DNA of 64,000 nucleotides, from NCBI RefSeq assembly GCF_016757215.1, contig NZ_JAESIY010000009.1, forward strand, positions 234,130-298,129, in the 5' to 3' direction. Under the pieces are notes generated by a model. That model made no database searches, had not been told where the DNA came from, and saw only the letters and a list, made by a program, of their open reading frames with translations. This stretch comes from Fulvivirga sediminis. Lineage in GTDB: Bacteria > Bacteroidota > Bacteroidia > Cytophagales > Cyclobacteriaceae. Both the position numbers and the translations under genes were made by a program. Shown piece after piece: positions 18,514 through 27,445 of this stretch (the first letter of the stretch is position 1; each line of letters begins with the position of its first letter).

Positions 18514-20253
18514 ATGAGCTTTAAACATCTGTTCCTTAACCTTAAAATCCGATTTAAGTTAATGATAGCCTTCGGATCTATTTTACTGCTATCTGTAATT
18601 CTTGTTTTGGTAGCCATTAACGGAAATTTCTCTATTCTCTCTCTGAGAAACCTAGGAGAAAAAGTAGATATGGCCAATTTAAGAATGTCTCAAGTCAATA
18701 TTTATTTACAAGAATTTGCCAGTAAAGGGTTTAAAACAGATGAGTTTTTATCAACTGGCAGCAGCCAACTTACCAAGGGTTATCAAACAGAAATGGACTC
18801 TATACTCCATGTTTTAAGCCTCCTAAAAAACAATGATCGCTATGATAACAAAGATTTTTCATTCAAGCTGAATACCATCGCATCAGACATTAATGAGTTT
18901 GATATCAAATTTCAAAATCTAGTAGCGCTATACCAGAAAAGAGGCTTTGAAGATTATGGATTAGAAGGTCAACTACGTGATGCTATTCACGAAGTAGAAG
19001 AAGCACATTTTCCTTATAATAAAGTACAAATGCTCATGCTAAGAAGACACGAAAAAGATTTCTTTCTGCGTAAAGACCTTAAATATTTAGACAGATTCAA
19101 TCAGGCTGCGGATATATTTAGGCAAGAGGTAGCTAAGGTAAATGATGAATTGGTGGGTAAAGCGCAGGTTCTGTTACATATTAATGAGTATCAGACCAAG
19201 TTCAATGATATTGTGGAAGTAGAACAAAAGATTGGTCTTACTAGCTCCAGCGGAATTTTAGGCGAACTAAATCAGCAAGCCACAGCCATCTCTGACCAAC
19301 TAAGAAAGCTAACGGAAAACGTAAAGCAAACTAACAAGGCAATGATTGATAAAACCATCTATATCATCATCGGCCTCTTTGGAGCTCAGTTAATCATAGG
19401 AATGCTACTAGGTTACATTTATAGCCATGTCTTTACTAAATCTATAACTCAAATCAAAGATGCGATGGTAAGCTTAGCTAAAGGTAAATTTCCAGAAAAG
19501 CTAAAGGTAAAATCTTCCGATGAATTAGCAGAAACCAAAACCGCCCTCAACCAATTAGTAGAACGGATTAAAGTGGCCGTTGACTTCGCCAGAAACCTTG
19601 GGGCTGGCAATTTTTCTGTTCAGTACGACGAAAAGTATAACAAAGATGTACTGGCCAAATCGATAATAGCTCTGCACCAAAAACTACAAGAGGCAGATCA
19701 GGAACAGTTTATCACTAATTGGAGCAATGAAGGCATGGCCAAAATCAACGGTATTTTAAAAAATCATTCAGCCTCCTTAGAAATACTAGGAGATGACATT
19801 ATTTGTCAGATAGTCAATTACCTGAACGTGAATCAAGGAGCACTATACCTGATCGATGGCAATGAACTACAGAGATTAGCAACTTATGCCTACAATAAAA
19901 AAAGATTTGTAAATCAAAAAATAGCCATGGGTACTGGCCTGGTGGGCCAGTGCGTGCTTGAGAAAGAATGTGTATATATTACGGACCTGCCTCCTGGCTA
20001 TACCTCTATAACCTCCGGCTTAGGAGAGTGTACACCCAGCAGCCTTTTAATAGTACCTCTCATAGCGAGGGATCATGTAATTGGAGCAATAGAATTGGCA
20101 GCTTTAAGAAAGTTAAAAGCCTATGAAATAGAATTTGTAAAAAAACTTTCTGAGAGTATCGCTAGTATTCTCATGAATAACATGAGTAACCAAAAAAAGG
20201 AAGCTACAGAGGCAAAAAGAGTGGATGACAAGTATTCCTCTTATTACCATTAA
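18514..20253 (+). CDS. Membrane sensor protein with HAMP and GAF domains, no output domain
   Basis: 579 aa from the ATG at 18514 (MSFKHLFLNLKIRFKLMIAF); an upstream in-frame TTG is less likely. Order of parts: TM1 (about 13-40), a helical periplasmic sensor of about 250 residues with HEKDFFLRKDLKYLDRFN (a CHASE/HBM-like four-helix pattern), TM2 (IIIGLFGAQLIIGMLLGYIY), HAMP (KSITQIKDAMVSLAKGKFP onward) and a GAF domain (about 400-560, with AMGTGLVGQCVLEKECVYIT). The protein then stops. No kinase, GGDEF, cyclase or methyl-accepting domain follows, so it must act through a partner or be a scaffold. The adjacent genes give no hint. Confidence 0.85.
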   Translation: MSFKHLFLNLKIRFKLMIAFGSILLLSVILVLVAINGNFSILSLRNLGEKVDMANLRMSQVNIYLQEFASKGFKTDEFLSTGSSQLTKGYQTEMDSILHVLSLLKNNDRYDNKDFSFKLNTIASDINEFDIKFQNLVALYQKRGFEDYGLEGQLRDAIHEVEEAHFPYNKVQMLMLRRHEKDFFLRKDLKYLDRFNQAADIFRQEVAKVNDELVGKAQVLLHINEYQTKFNDIVEVEQKIGLTSSSGILGELNQQATAISDQLRKLTENVKQTNKAMIDKTIYIIIGLFGAQLIIGMLLGYIYSHVFTKSITQIKDAMVSLAKGKFPEKLKVKSSDELAETKTALNQLVERIKVAVDFARNLGAGNFSVQYDEKYNKDVLAKSIIALHQKLQEADQEQFITNWSNEGMAKINGILKNHSASLEILGDDIICQIVNYLNVNQGALYLIDGNELQRLATYAYNKKRFVNQKIAMGTGLVGQCVLEKECVYITDLPPGYTSITSGLGECTPSSLLIVPLIARDHVIGAIELAALRKLKAYEIEFVKKLSESIASILMNNMSNQKKEATEAKRVDDKYSSYYH

Positions 20254-20564
20254 TATATATAAATAAGGATATTTATTATTTAAAGCGCATCATCTTCATT
20301 TCTGAAGCATCAAAGTCTATCTCTATTGAAAAAAAGAATTATCTAACAACCCTACCTTGCATAAATAGAATCTAAAGCTACTGAATCGATTTATCAAATC
20401 AAATCATTTTACCATTTATATAAAAACACTACAAATTAGGGTAGATTTTTCGTTGATTGGATTGTAATCCACCAATCTGTTCAAACACTATTATTATAGA
20501 TTGAACAGGTACATTCTTAAATAACAAACCATAATTTTTTAAACGCTACTGAGCAAAATTACTT
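20254..20564. other. Intergenic region with inverted repeats upstream of a large receptor
   Basis: No coding signal. The region holds TGGATT-gt-AATCCA near 20458-20471 and a perfect 8-bp inverted repeat further on (see the next entry). No good TAnnTTTG box was found. Confidence 0.5.
20477..20508. promoter_or_regulatory. Inverted repeat CTGTTCAA-N16-TTGAACAG
   Basis: Perfect 8-bp arms at 20477-20484 and 20501-20508, about 57 bp upstream of the receptor start. There is no T run, so an operator is more likely than a terminator. The binding protein is unknown. Confidence 0.4.
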
Positions 20565-23279
20565 ATGAGATCCATTATTATAGTTTTGGCTTCATTTTTA
20601 ATCGTCTTTTCCACCTACGCGCAAGAGCATAGCCTTACTGGCCGGGTGCGTGATGAGGCTAACCATGCTTCCTTTCCCGGCGCTACGGTAATTTTAAAAA
20701 CACTGCCAGATTCTACATCGGCCTATGGTGTAACTACTACGCTGGAGGGTCTGTTTAACGTACCGAAAGTAAAGCGGGGTAAATATGTTTTGGAGATTAA
20801 TTTCATTGGCTACAAAAAGGTAGTTCGTGTATTAAATGTAAATAAAAACATCAATTTAGGTGTGGTGGCAATGGAAGAAGAAACTACTACCCTCGATGCT
20901 ATCGAGATCACTGCAAAAGCACCTGTAAGCACCCAAAAGGGTGACACTACAGAGTTCAGTGCAGGAGCTTTTAAAACCACACGAGATGCTAGTGCACAAG
21001 ACTTGGTTTCTAAAATGCCTGGCATAGCAGTAGTAGATGGCCAAATACAAGCACAAGGAGAAGCGGTGCAAAAAATACTTATTGATGGAAAACCATTTTT
21101 TGAAGGAGATGTACAGGCAGCACTTCAAAACCTTCCCTCAGAGGTAATTGCTGCTATTCAAGTCTATGATAAAAAAAGTGACAAAGCCGAACTGAGTGGT
21201 TTTGACGACGGCGAACAGGTGAAAACCATCAACATTATCACTAAACCAGATAAGAGAAAAGGTCAATTTGGAAAAGGAAGTGTTGGCTATGGCACTGATG
21301 ATCGTTATCAGGCTGCTGCGAGTGTAAACCTTTTTGACAATGATCAGAGAATTACCATCACCGCCTTAAGCAATAATATTAATATGGTTAATTACTCTGC
21401 TGACCCAAATAGCCAGGGAGAGAGTAGAACACAAAATGGTATGATCATTACCAACAATGCTGGAATTAATTATGGTGACAGCTGGGATAAAGTAGAGCTT
21501 ACCGGAGGCTATTATTTCAGCAGAAGAAAAAACGAAGGCAGAAGATCATTACAAAGAACCTATGTACTTCCCTCTGATTCTGGACAGGTCTATGACCAAA
21601 ACAGTATAAATAATCGTATTAATATGGATCACCATGCCTGGGCCAAACTAGAATACGAATTGGATGACAATAACAAAATTATTTGGAGACCCCGCATCTC
21701 ATTAAGACACGATGAAAACAATGATTCTTTTGAAGGAGAAACGAATACTGACAATGGCCGACTAAATGCGACAAATAACACTAACACTTCAAAAAACTCA
21801 GATTATGACTTTGAAAATAATTTGTTCTGGAGCCATCAGTTTAGCAAAAAAGGAAGAAGCATCACGCTAAGCAATAATATCGGCTATCATACTAATGAAG
21901 ATAAGTCTAAACGCTATGCTATCAATAATTATTACCGTAGAGCAGACAGCGTTGAAGTTCTTGATCAAAGTAGTATAAGAGAGCGAGATGCTGTCTCTTT
22001 TCGAATGAGTGCTGCTTATACCGAGCCGCTTAGCAAAACCAGCATGCTAAAGGCCGAATATGAAATCTTCAATAAAGATAATAGCTCTGACAAACTCATG
22101 TATAATAATGAAGATGCCTCCAGTGTTTTAGACACTGCTTTGAGCAATGCTTTTGATAGCCACTACCTTACCCACAAAGCTGAACTAGGTTATCAATACA
22201 AAAAGAATAAATGGAGGATGCAGTTACAAGCAAAATATCAGCTCGCCAAGTTGAACAATGATCAGCAGTTTCCTTCCACCTATGATATCTCTCGCGATTT
22301 TAACAGTTTACTTCCTTCCGTTCGCTTAGACTATGAGCTTACTGATGATAAAAAACTAGAATTTGAATACCGAACCTGGACTGACGCCCCCTCCATTGGA
22401 CAACTGCAAGCCGTAATTGACAATTCTAATTCTCTACAGCTAAGAACCGGAAACCCCGGACTAGAGCAAGCTTATAACAACTGGGTACGGGCTCGCTACA
22501 GAGCACATTCTGCAGAAGGCAACTCTATGTATGCCTCTATCGAATCCAAATTCGTGGATGGGTACATCACTAATGCCACTACTATTGCCAATGAAACTAC
22601 CGAAATCGCTCAGGGAATAATTTTGGAAGAAGGCTCACAGCTCATCCGACCTGAAAATACCTCCGGATTTTATAACTTCAAAACCTATGTTCACTATGGC
22701 ATGCCATGGGAAAGCATTAAATCTAACATTGATGTAAGAGGAATGGTTAATTATAACAGAAGACCGGGAGTTATAAATAATCAAACTAACCTTACTAACA
22801 ATACTAGCCTGATGCTCGGTCTATCACTGAGCAGTAATATCAGTGATCGTGTGGATTTTAACATTTCTACAAGAGGTAATTATAATATAGTTAGCAACTC
22901 TTCTCGCCCTGCGGTGGATAATGAATTCTATAACCAGTCTACTCATGTGCGCTATAGCTGGATCTTTGGAAATGAATTTGTATATAGAGCAGATGTAAAC
23001 CATAGACTCAACACAGGGTTAGCTGCTGGTTATGACAACAGCTATACCATTTTAAATATGAGTTTTGGTAAAAAATTCTTAAAAGACAATCTGGCTGAGT
23101 TAAGTGTTAACGTGTACGACCTTCTTGACCAGAATAATAACGTAGGCAGAAATGTAACGGAAATTTATATAGAAGATAGCCAGTCAAATGCTCTACAGAG
23201 ATATTTCATGCTTACTTTCACCTATAATTTACGTCATTTCAGCAAAGGGGCATCTATGGATGATTTTAAAGAAATTTAA
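20565..23279 (+). CDS. Outer-membrane beta-barrel receptor (CarboxypepD_reg + OMP_b-brl_3 type)
   Basis: 904-aa TonB-dependent-receptor-like protein. Sec signal MRSIIIVLASFLIVFSTYAQ, then a carboxypeptidase-regulatory domain (HSLTGRVRDEANHASFPGAT to about residue 100), a plug-like domain (DASAQDLVSKMPGIAVVDGQIQ, VQKILIDGKPFFEGDVQAAL, EVIAAIQVYDKKSDKAELSG) and a long barrel with the asparagine-rich strands of the outer-membrane protein beta-barrel family PF14905. The C-terminus RYFMLTFTYNLRHFSKG is a barrel strand followed by a short tail. The ligand is unknown. It is monocistronic between its repeat-rich leader and a terminator at 23305. Confidence 0.88.
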   Translation: MRSIIIVLASFLIVFSTYAQEHSLTGRVRDEANHASFPGATVILKTLPDSTSAYGVTTTLEGLFNVPKVKRGKYVLEINFIGYKKVVRVLNVNKNINLGVVAMEEETTTLDAIEITAKAPVSTQKGDTTEFSAGAFKTTRDASAQDLVSKMPGIAVVDGQIQAQGEAVQKILIDGKPFFEGDVQAALQNLPSEVIAAIQVYDKKSDKAELSGFDDGEQVKTINIITKPDKRKGQFGKGSVGYGTDDRYQAAASVNLFDNDQRITITALSNNINMVNYSADPNSQGESRTQNGMIITNNAGINYGDSWDKVELTGGYYFSRRKNEGRRSLQRTYVLPSDSGQVYDQNSINNRINMDHHAWAKLEYELDDNNKIIWRPRISLRHDENNDSFEGETNTDNGRLNATNNTNTSKNSDYDFENNLFWSHQFSKKGRSITLSNNIGYHTNEDKSKRYAINNYYRRADSVEVLDQSSIRERDAVSFRMSAAYTEPLSKTSMLKAEYEIFNKDNSSDKLMYNNEDASSVLDTALSNAFDSHYLTHKAELGYQYKKNKWRMQLQAKYQLAKLNNDQQFPSTYDISRDFNSLLPSVRLDYELTDDKKLEFEYRTWTDAPSIGQLQAVIDNSNSLQLRTGNPGLEQAYNNWVRARYRAHSAEGNSMYASIESKFVDGYITNATTIANETTEIAQGIILEEGSQLIRPENTSGFYNFKTYVHYGMPWESIKSNIDVRGMVNYNRRPGVINNQTNLTNNTSLMLGLSLSSNISDRVDFNISTRGNYNIVSNSSRPAVDNEFYNQSTHVRYSWIFGNEFVYRADVNHRLNTGLAAGYDNSYTILNMSFGKKFLKDNLAELSVNVYDLLDQNNNVGRNVTEIYIEDSQSNALQRYFMLTFTYNLRHFSKGASMDDFKEI

Positions 23280-23304
23280 TTAAGTCCACAACCTTATACA
23301 CATA

Positions 23305-23339
23305 AAAAAGAGGCTGTCTCATATGAGCAGCCTCTTTTT
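23305..23339. terminator. Bidirectional terminator
   Basis: Arms AAAAAGAGGCTG (23305-23316) and CAGCCTCTTTTT (23328-23339) around an inner CTCATATGAG palindrome. It separates the converging receptor and TPR genes. Confidence 0.88.
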
Positions 23340-23363
23340 GTAAAGAATAGATTAGCAGATTAA

Positions 23364-24476
23364 TTATTTGCAAAATTCTTTTATAGAGTCTTTAGCCTCA
23401 TCAGAACCAAGCTCAACTGCAGTATTTAAATCCATACAGCCATCATAGTTGTCTCCTTTATTAATTTTAGCTAAACCTCTCTGATGAAAAGTCTCAGGAT
23501 CTGTAGGGTATAACTCTATGGAATAAGAATAATCCTGAATGGCACCACTATAATTTTCTAAAGCCGCTTTAGAAAGTGCTCGGTTATCATAATACACGGC
23601 GTTGTAAGGATCTAGTGTAATTGCCTTATCATAATCGGCAATGGCACCATCATGGTCATCTAGATTATATTTAACAACACCTCTTAAGTTATAAGTATCA
23701 GGATCCTCGCTAAACAGCTCTATAGACTTATTATAATCTTCTAAAGCTCCTTGGTAATCCTCCGTAGAACTTTTGGCTAAAGCTCTATTTTCATATTTTA
23801 CAGGATCGTTAGCATCCATTTCTATGGCCTTGTTATAATCTTTCAGCGCTTCATCCACTTTGTCAATATTATACTTAGCCACACCTCGGTAGCTGTACAC
23901 ATCAGCATCAGTAGGATCAATTTCTATAGATTTATTATAATCTTCAATGGCTCCCAAATACTCTTCTAACTCAGCTTTTACCACTGCTCTGTTAAAATAC
24001 TTGTCCGCATCTTTTGGGTCTAATTCTATAGCTTTAGAAAAATCAAAAAAGGCGCCTTCAAGATCTTCAAGGTTATATTTAGCAAAAGCTCTATTGCTAT
24101 AGGCATCAGCCAGTTTGCTATCATGCTTTATGGCTCTACTATAATCTTCAATAGCCCCCTCATCATCTCCAAGATTGTATTTTGCATTACCACGTTGATT
24201 TAAAGCTTCTGCATAAGTAGAGTCTATATCTAAGGCCAGAGTAAAATCACTTACCGCTCCATAAAAATCTCCTAGCTCATTTTTAGCTTCACCTCTCTGT
24301 GTGTAAGCTTCCTTATAAGATGCCTCTGCTTGAATAGCTTTGGTAAATTCATCAATGGCCTTTTTAAATTCGTTTTGCTCCATGCTCTTCACCCCCTGAT
24401 CATAGAACGACTTACCCGCCTGGCCCATCGTTAAAAGTGGAATTATAAATATGGATATGAATAGTGTTATTTTCAT
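23364..24476 (-). CDS. Secreted TPR-repeat protein
   Basis: 370 aa starting at the ATG 24474-24476, which gives the Sec signal MKITLFISIFIIPLLTMGQ; longer in-frame reading to 24596 would overlap the neighbouring oxygenase gene. The mature protein is almost entirely about ten tetratricopeptide repeats of 34 residues, each with a version of YNLGDDEGAIEDYSRAIKHD or YDNRALSKAALENYSGAIQD. Such proteins are periplasmic or outer-membrane scaffolds for protein-protein contacts. A -7 box on the minus strand (TATATTTG, 24511-24504) lies 28 bp upstream. No specific partner is visible. Confidence 0.9.
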   Translation of the reverse strand: MKITLFISIFIIPLLTMGQAGKSFYDQGVKSMEQNEFKKAIDEFTKAIQAEASYKEAYTQRGEAKNELGDFYGAVSDFTLALDIDSTYAEALNQRGNAKYNLGDDEGAIEDYSRAIKHDSKLADAYSNRAFAKYNLEDLEGAFFDFSKAIELDPKDADKYFNRAVVKAELEEYLGAIEDYNKSIEIDPTDADVYSYRGVAKYNIDKVDEALKDYNKAIEMDANDPVKYENRALAKSSTEDYQGALEDYNKSIELFSEDPDTYNLRGVVKYNLDDHDGAIADYDKAITLDPYNAVYYDNRALSKAALENYSGAIQDYSYSIELYPTDPETFHQRGLAKINKGDNYDGCMDLNTAVELGSDEAKDSIKEFCK

Positions 24477-24547
24477 AGCTAACGTTTTAGGTTGTAGTCT
24501 TTTCAAATATATAACCATTTTTTTCAAAATAAACCTTCTTTGGCTGG

Positions 24548-25180
24548 TTATGGCTGTTTTATAAACCCTAGACCTACAGGATGGTTCAGCATCCATCCGG
24601 TAAGGCTGTACCTATGCTTATGGGCCACTAGCACCTCATGCTCTATCATTTCACTTCTAAAGCACACGAGCTTGCCTGCGGTAGGGTGTAAATCCTCCTC
24701 TCTATCTTTAAGATACATCCTCAGCTCCCCACCATCTCCCGGTTGCCACCCTTCATTAAGGTAACAGATAAAGGTGATTCTTCTGGCTCCATCTCCCTGA
24801 AACTGATCCAGGTGTCGCTTATAAAAGGAACCCGGAGGGTAAATAGCAAAATGAGTTTCATAATCTCGAAGACCTAGATAGCAAGTCATGTTCAGATAAT
24901 CTTTAAGTTCATTAATCTTACCCAAAAACACTTTTACGGCTGGAAACGCATTTTCAGGATCAATCCATTTGATATAATCCCCTCTTATCTGCTTATCGAG
25001 TGTAAAATCTTCTTGCTTACCTATGCCAGCTCTTTTAAAGTTATCTTCCTTTCGGTGATACTCAAACACTTCTACTATGGCTCTCACTTCTTCAAGAGTC
25101 AAAAAGTTTTCAGTAATGGCATAGTCCTGGCCAGCCAACTGATCCGCTATGTCCTCTAGCGAATTATCCTTAATAATCAT
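24548..25180 (-). CDS. 2-oxoglutarate/Fe(II) dioxygenase, prolyl-4-hydroxylase type
   Basis: A 210-aa cytoplasmic enzyme of the P4H/PHD2-like 2OG-Fe(II) family, which hydroxylates a protein or peptide side chain. The double-stranded beta-helix carries the iron triad His in KRHLDQF with the Asp two residues later, and the distal His in IEHEVLV; the 2-oxoglutarate-binding Arg is in HRYSLTGWM. Related motifs TFICYLNEGWQPGDGGELRMY and PTAGKLVCFRS are also present. A -7 box TACATTTG lies at 25205-25198 on the minus strand. The substrate is not known; proline hydroxylation of elongation factor or ribosomal protein is one precedent in bacteria. Confidence 0.92.
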   Translation of the reverse strand: MIIKDNSLEDIADQLAGQDYAITENFLTLEEVRAIVEVFEYHRKEDNFKRAGIGKQEDFTLDKQIRGDYIKWIDPENAFPAVKVFLGKINELKDYLNMTCYLGLRDYETHFAIYPPGSFYKRHLDQFQGDGARRITFICYLNEGWQPGDGGELRMYLKDREEDLHPTAGKLVCFRSEMIEHEVLVAHKHRYSLTGWMLNHPVGLGFIKQP

Positions 25181-25288
25181 CAGTTATCAACTTCAGACAA
25201 ATGTAGCTCATTGTTTAAAATTTATTTGGTATGATTATAGTTTAAATAATTCTGAAAACTCATATTTAAAAATTCTTAGTAACATAAA

Positions 25289-25759
25289 ATGTTTAGAATC
25301 GTCTTACCAACCATGACACGAATAACCTTAATAGCATTCTTTTCACTTCTCATCATGAGCTGCAACGGCCCCAAGGAGGCTCCAGAATTCAAACAGATCA
25401 CTAATATAGAAGTGACCAAGGTCATGGGCAGAACAGCTTACCTTAATGCTGACGCCTATTTTTATAACCCAAATAAAGTACGCATGACCCTCAAAAAAAT
25501 TAATGTAGATGTAATGGTAGAAGGCAAGAAAATAGGAGAAATCAATCAGTCAGTAAAAACCAAAATACCGGCTATGTCAGATTTCAAAATACCTTTAGAC
25601 GCTACCTTTGATATGGGCGAAGTCGGCTTTCTCAACAGTATTATTAGTATACTGGGTGGTAAGAAGGTAAAGGTGCATTATACAGGTCATATTAAGCTCA
25701 CTTACCATGGCTTTCCTATTAGGGTTCCTATTGATTATGACGACGAGGTAAGGATATAA
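25289..25759 (+). CDS. LEA type-2 domain lipoprotein
   Basis: 156 aa (or 148 aa from a second ATG at 25313; both give a lipoprotein signal ending in LLIMSC). The mature part is a single LEA_2/WHy-type immunoglobulin-like domain: ITNIEVTKVMGRTAYLNADA, YFYNPNKVRMTLKKINVDVM and IPAMSDFKIPLDATF follow the family pattern. Such lipoproteins sit in the outer or inner membrane; their role in bacteria is unknown. It is convergent with the choice-of-anchor-L gene, with no obvious terminator in the 27 bp between them. Confidence 0.8.
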   Translation: MFRIVLPTMTRITLIAFFSLLIMSCNGPKEAPEFKQITNIEVTKVMGRTAYLNADAYFYNPNKVRMTLKKINVDVMVEGKKIGEINQSVKTKIPAMSDFKIPLDATFDMGEVGFLNSIISILGGKKVKVHYTGHIKLTYHGFPIRVPIDYDDEVRI

Positions 25760-25786
25760 TACAAAATAATCAGAGCTTGTAATGTT

Positions 25787-27079
25787 TTAAAACGACACTA
25801 TGAGCTCAACTCTTCTGTTTCTGGCCCTCCCATTTTCAGTATCATTAGTGGCAATAGGCCGCTGTTCTCCATAATAATCCAGCACCAATCTATTTTCAGG
25901 GATCCCCAACCCCATCAGAGCTGAGGCTACCGCATTAGTTCTCTTCAGAGAGAGCTTTATGTTATAATTATCTGACCCGAAATTATCGGTATGCCCGTTA
26001 AGCAAAATTTTTGCTTTCGGATGATTCATATATTCATTAATTACCTTAGTTAACACTGTTTTAGCCTGCACTGGAATTTCTGCTTTGTCAAATTCGAATT
26101 CTATATTACCTATTATTATGTTACTAGGAATATCCTTGGGTTTTACTACCACTTCATCTAACCGTGCTTGCTTGCGAGTAAGTTGGTGGGGCTGATCCAT
26201 CATCTTATCAATAGCTACTACTATTTCACCTTCGCTTCTAAAAGAGCCCGCTTTAAGAAAAACTCCGGAATCTAATATACCATCAGCTACATCAGCTATT
26301 GACATTTTAATATGGTAAATTTCATTAGGAATTACTCTACAGCGTGCAGTTAGCACCGTGGTAAAGCCATCAAACTGGGTGGCATAGCTGGGGGGTACCT
26401 CCGGCTGTAAATAATTTTTATTTTCAATCACTTTTCTGCTCCTAACATCCCATATAAATGGGTCTGTAGTATTGATGTAAGCATTATCCACATAATATTC
26501 TGAATTCATCTCATTGTTTACAGTATTCACGGTAATGGGAGTAACGCCATCGGGTAATCTCGCTATATTAGTGTTTTCCATATTTGGCCCACTAATAAAA
26601 AAGGCAAATACATCATTGAACTTAGAACCTACGTATTCCAGATATTCCTCAGAAGCAAAAACATATTCAAAATAAAGATTCTCTGATTGAGTCACAAAAT
26701 CGAACTCCAAAGTAGAGGCATCATAAGTTTTACCTCTTGCTATGTCATCTAATTCAGGATCTCCGGGAGCATCACTAGCCCATCCGGCTCGTGGGTTTTT
26801 ATTAGGTCCAATCACATAAAATGCATTACCCGAAGTGAGTACGACGCCATTTTCCAGCCCCATCTGCTCTTCTGGATCTATATATTGGCCTATGGCATGT
26901 TTCTGCCCTCTAAAAGTTACATTACCAATAACTACTCCTTGTCCTAATAGCACCTCGCTCACCAATTCGGCGGGTGTAGAGGTCGTATCTATCTGTATTT
27001 GACTAATACAAACCAAAGGCAAGCATGACAAAATGCATATTTGCAGGGCAGTACCGATTGTATTGATGAAGGTACACAT
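25787..27079 (-). CDS. Secreted choice-of-anchor-L/OmpA fusion protein
   Basis: 430 aa. A signal peptide (MCTFINTIGTALQICILSCLPLVCIS) is followed by a choice-of-anchor L domain (about 35-285): GVVIGNVTFRG, GLENGVVLTSGNA, LEFDFVTQSENLYFEYVFAS with the typical ASEEYLEYV, FNDVFAFFISGPN, and IADVADGILDSGVFLKAGSF. The C-terminal 120 residues are an OmpA peptidoglycan-binding domain (LNGHTDNFGSDNYNIKLSLKR, then RARNRRVEL). The first domain is normally joined to surface-anchoring tails such as T9SS sorting signals; here the tail is replaced by peptidoglycan binding, which would hold the protein in the periplasm. Confidence 0.88.
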   Translation of the reverse strand: MCTFINTIGTALQICILSCLPLVCISQIQIDTTSTPAELVSEVLLGQGVVIGNVTFRGQKHAIGQYIDPEEQMGLENGVVLTSGNAFYVIGPNKNPRAGWASDAPGDPELDDIARGKTYDASTLEFDFVTQSENLYFEYVFASEEYLEYVGSKFNDVFAFFISGPNMENTNIARLPDGVTPITVNTVNNEMNSEYYVDNAYINTTDPFIWDVRSRKVIENKNYLQPEVPPSYATQFDGFTTVLTARCRVIPNEIYHIKMSIADVADGILDSGVFLKAGSFRSEGEIVVAIDKMMDQPHQLTRKQARLDEVVVKPKDIPSNIIIGNIEFEFDKAEIPVQAKTVLTKVINEYMNHPKAKILLNGHTDNFGSDNYNIKLSLKRTNAVASALMGLGIPENRLVLDYYGEQRPIATNDTENGRARNRRVELIVSF

Positions 27080-27445
27080 GATAGATGTCCAAATTTTACT
27101 GAATAATGCCTGAAACCACCTATAGCAAAACGAAAGGAATTAAAAGATAAGCAAAATACCTCGAATATGCCCGCTTTTAGCGCCTTAAATTAACTTTACA
27201 CTTCATGAAATTCCTGCCTTCTGGCATTATAATGATAGGTAATGGCCCCTAACCCTTAAAATCACTACCCTAATCTATAAAAAGAATGCATCAGAATACC
27301 GGTATGCGTAAATAGGAATAAGAAGTCATATAGCTAAACCAACTTGCTCCGTCCTATCAATAGTGGTAGTATACAAATAAGCGTTTAAGAGAGATAATCA
27401 CGCACTCAGAAAAAATTAGGCACTTTTACTATCTTTATAGCTACC
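27080..27445. other. Intergenic region without recognised content
   Basis: Contains the divergent promoters of the choice-of-anchor-L gene and the channel gene. The nearest to a -7 box is TATCTTTA about 15 bp upstream of the channel start. I see no repeat, RNA or coding pattern. Confidence 0.4.

Noticed and set aside
20810..21128. Open frames on the strand opposite the large receptor and other long genes
   Set aside because: They lie wholly within well-supported genes and show no family features, signal peptides or promoters.
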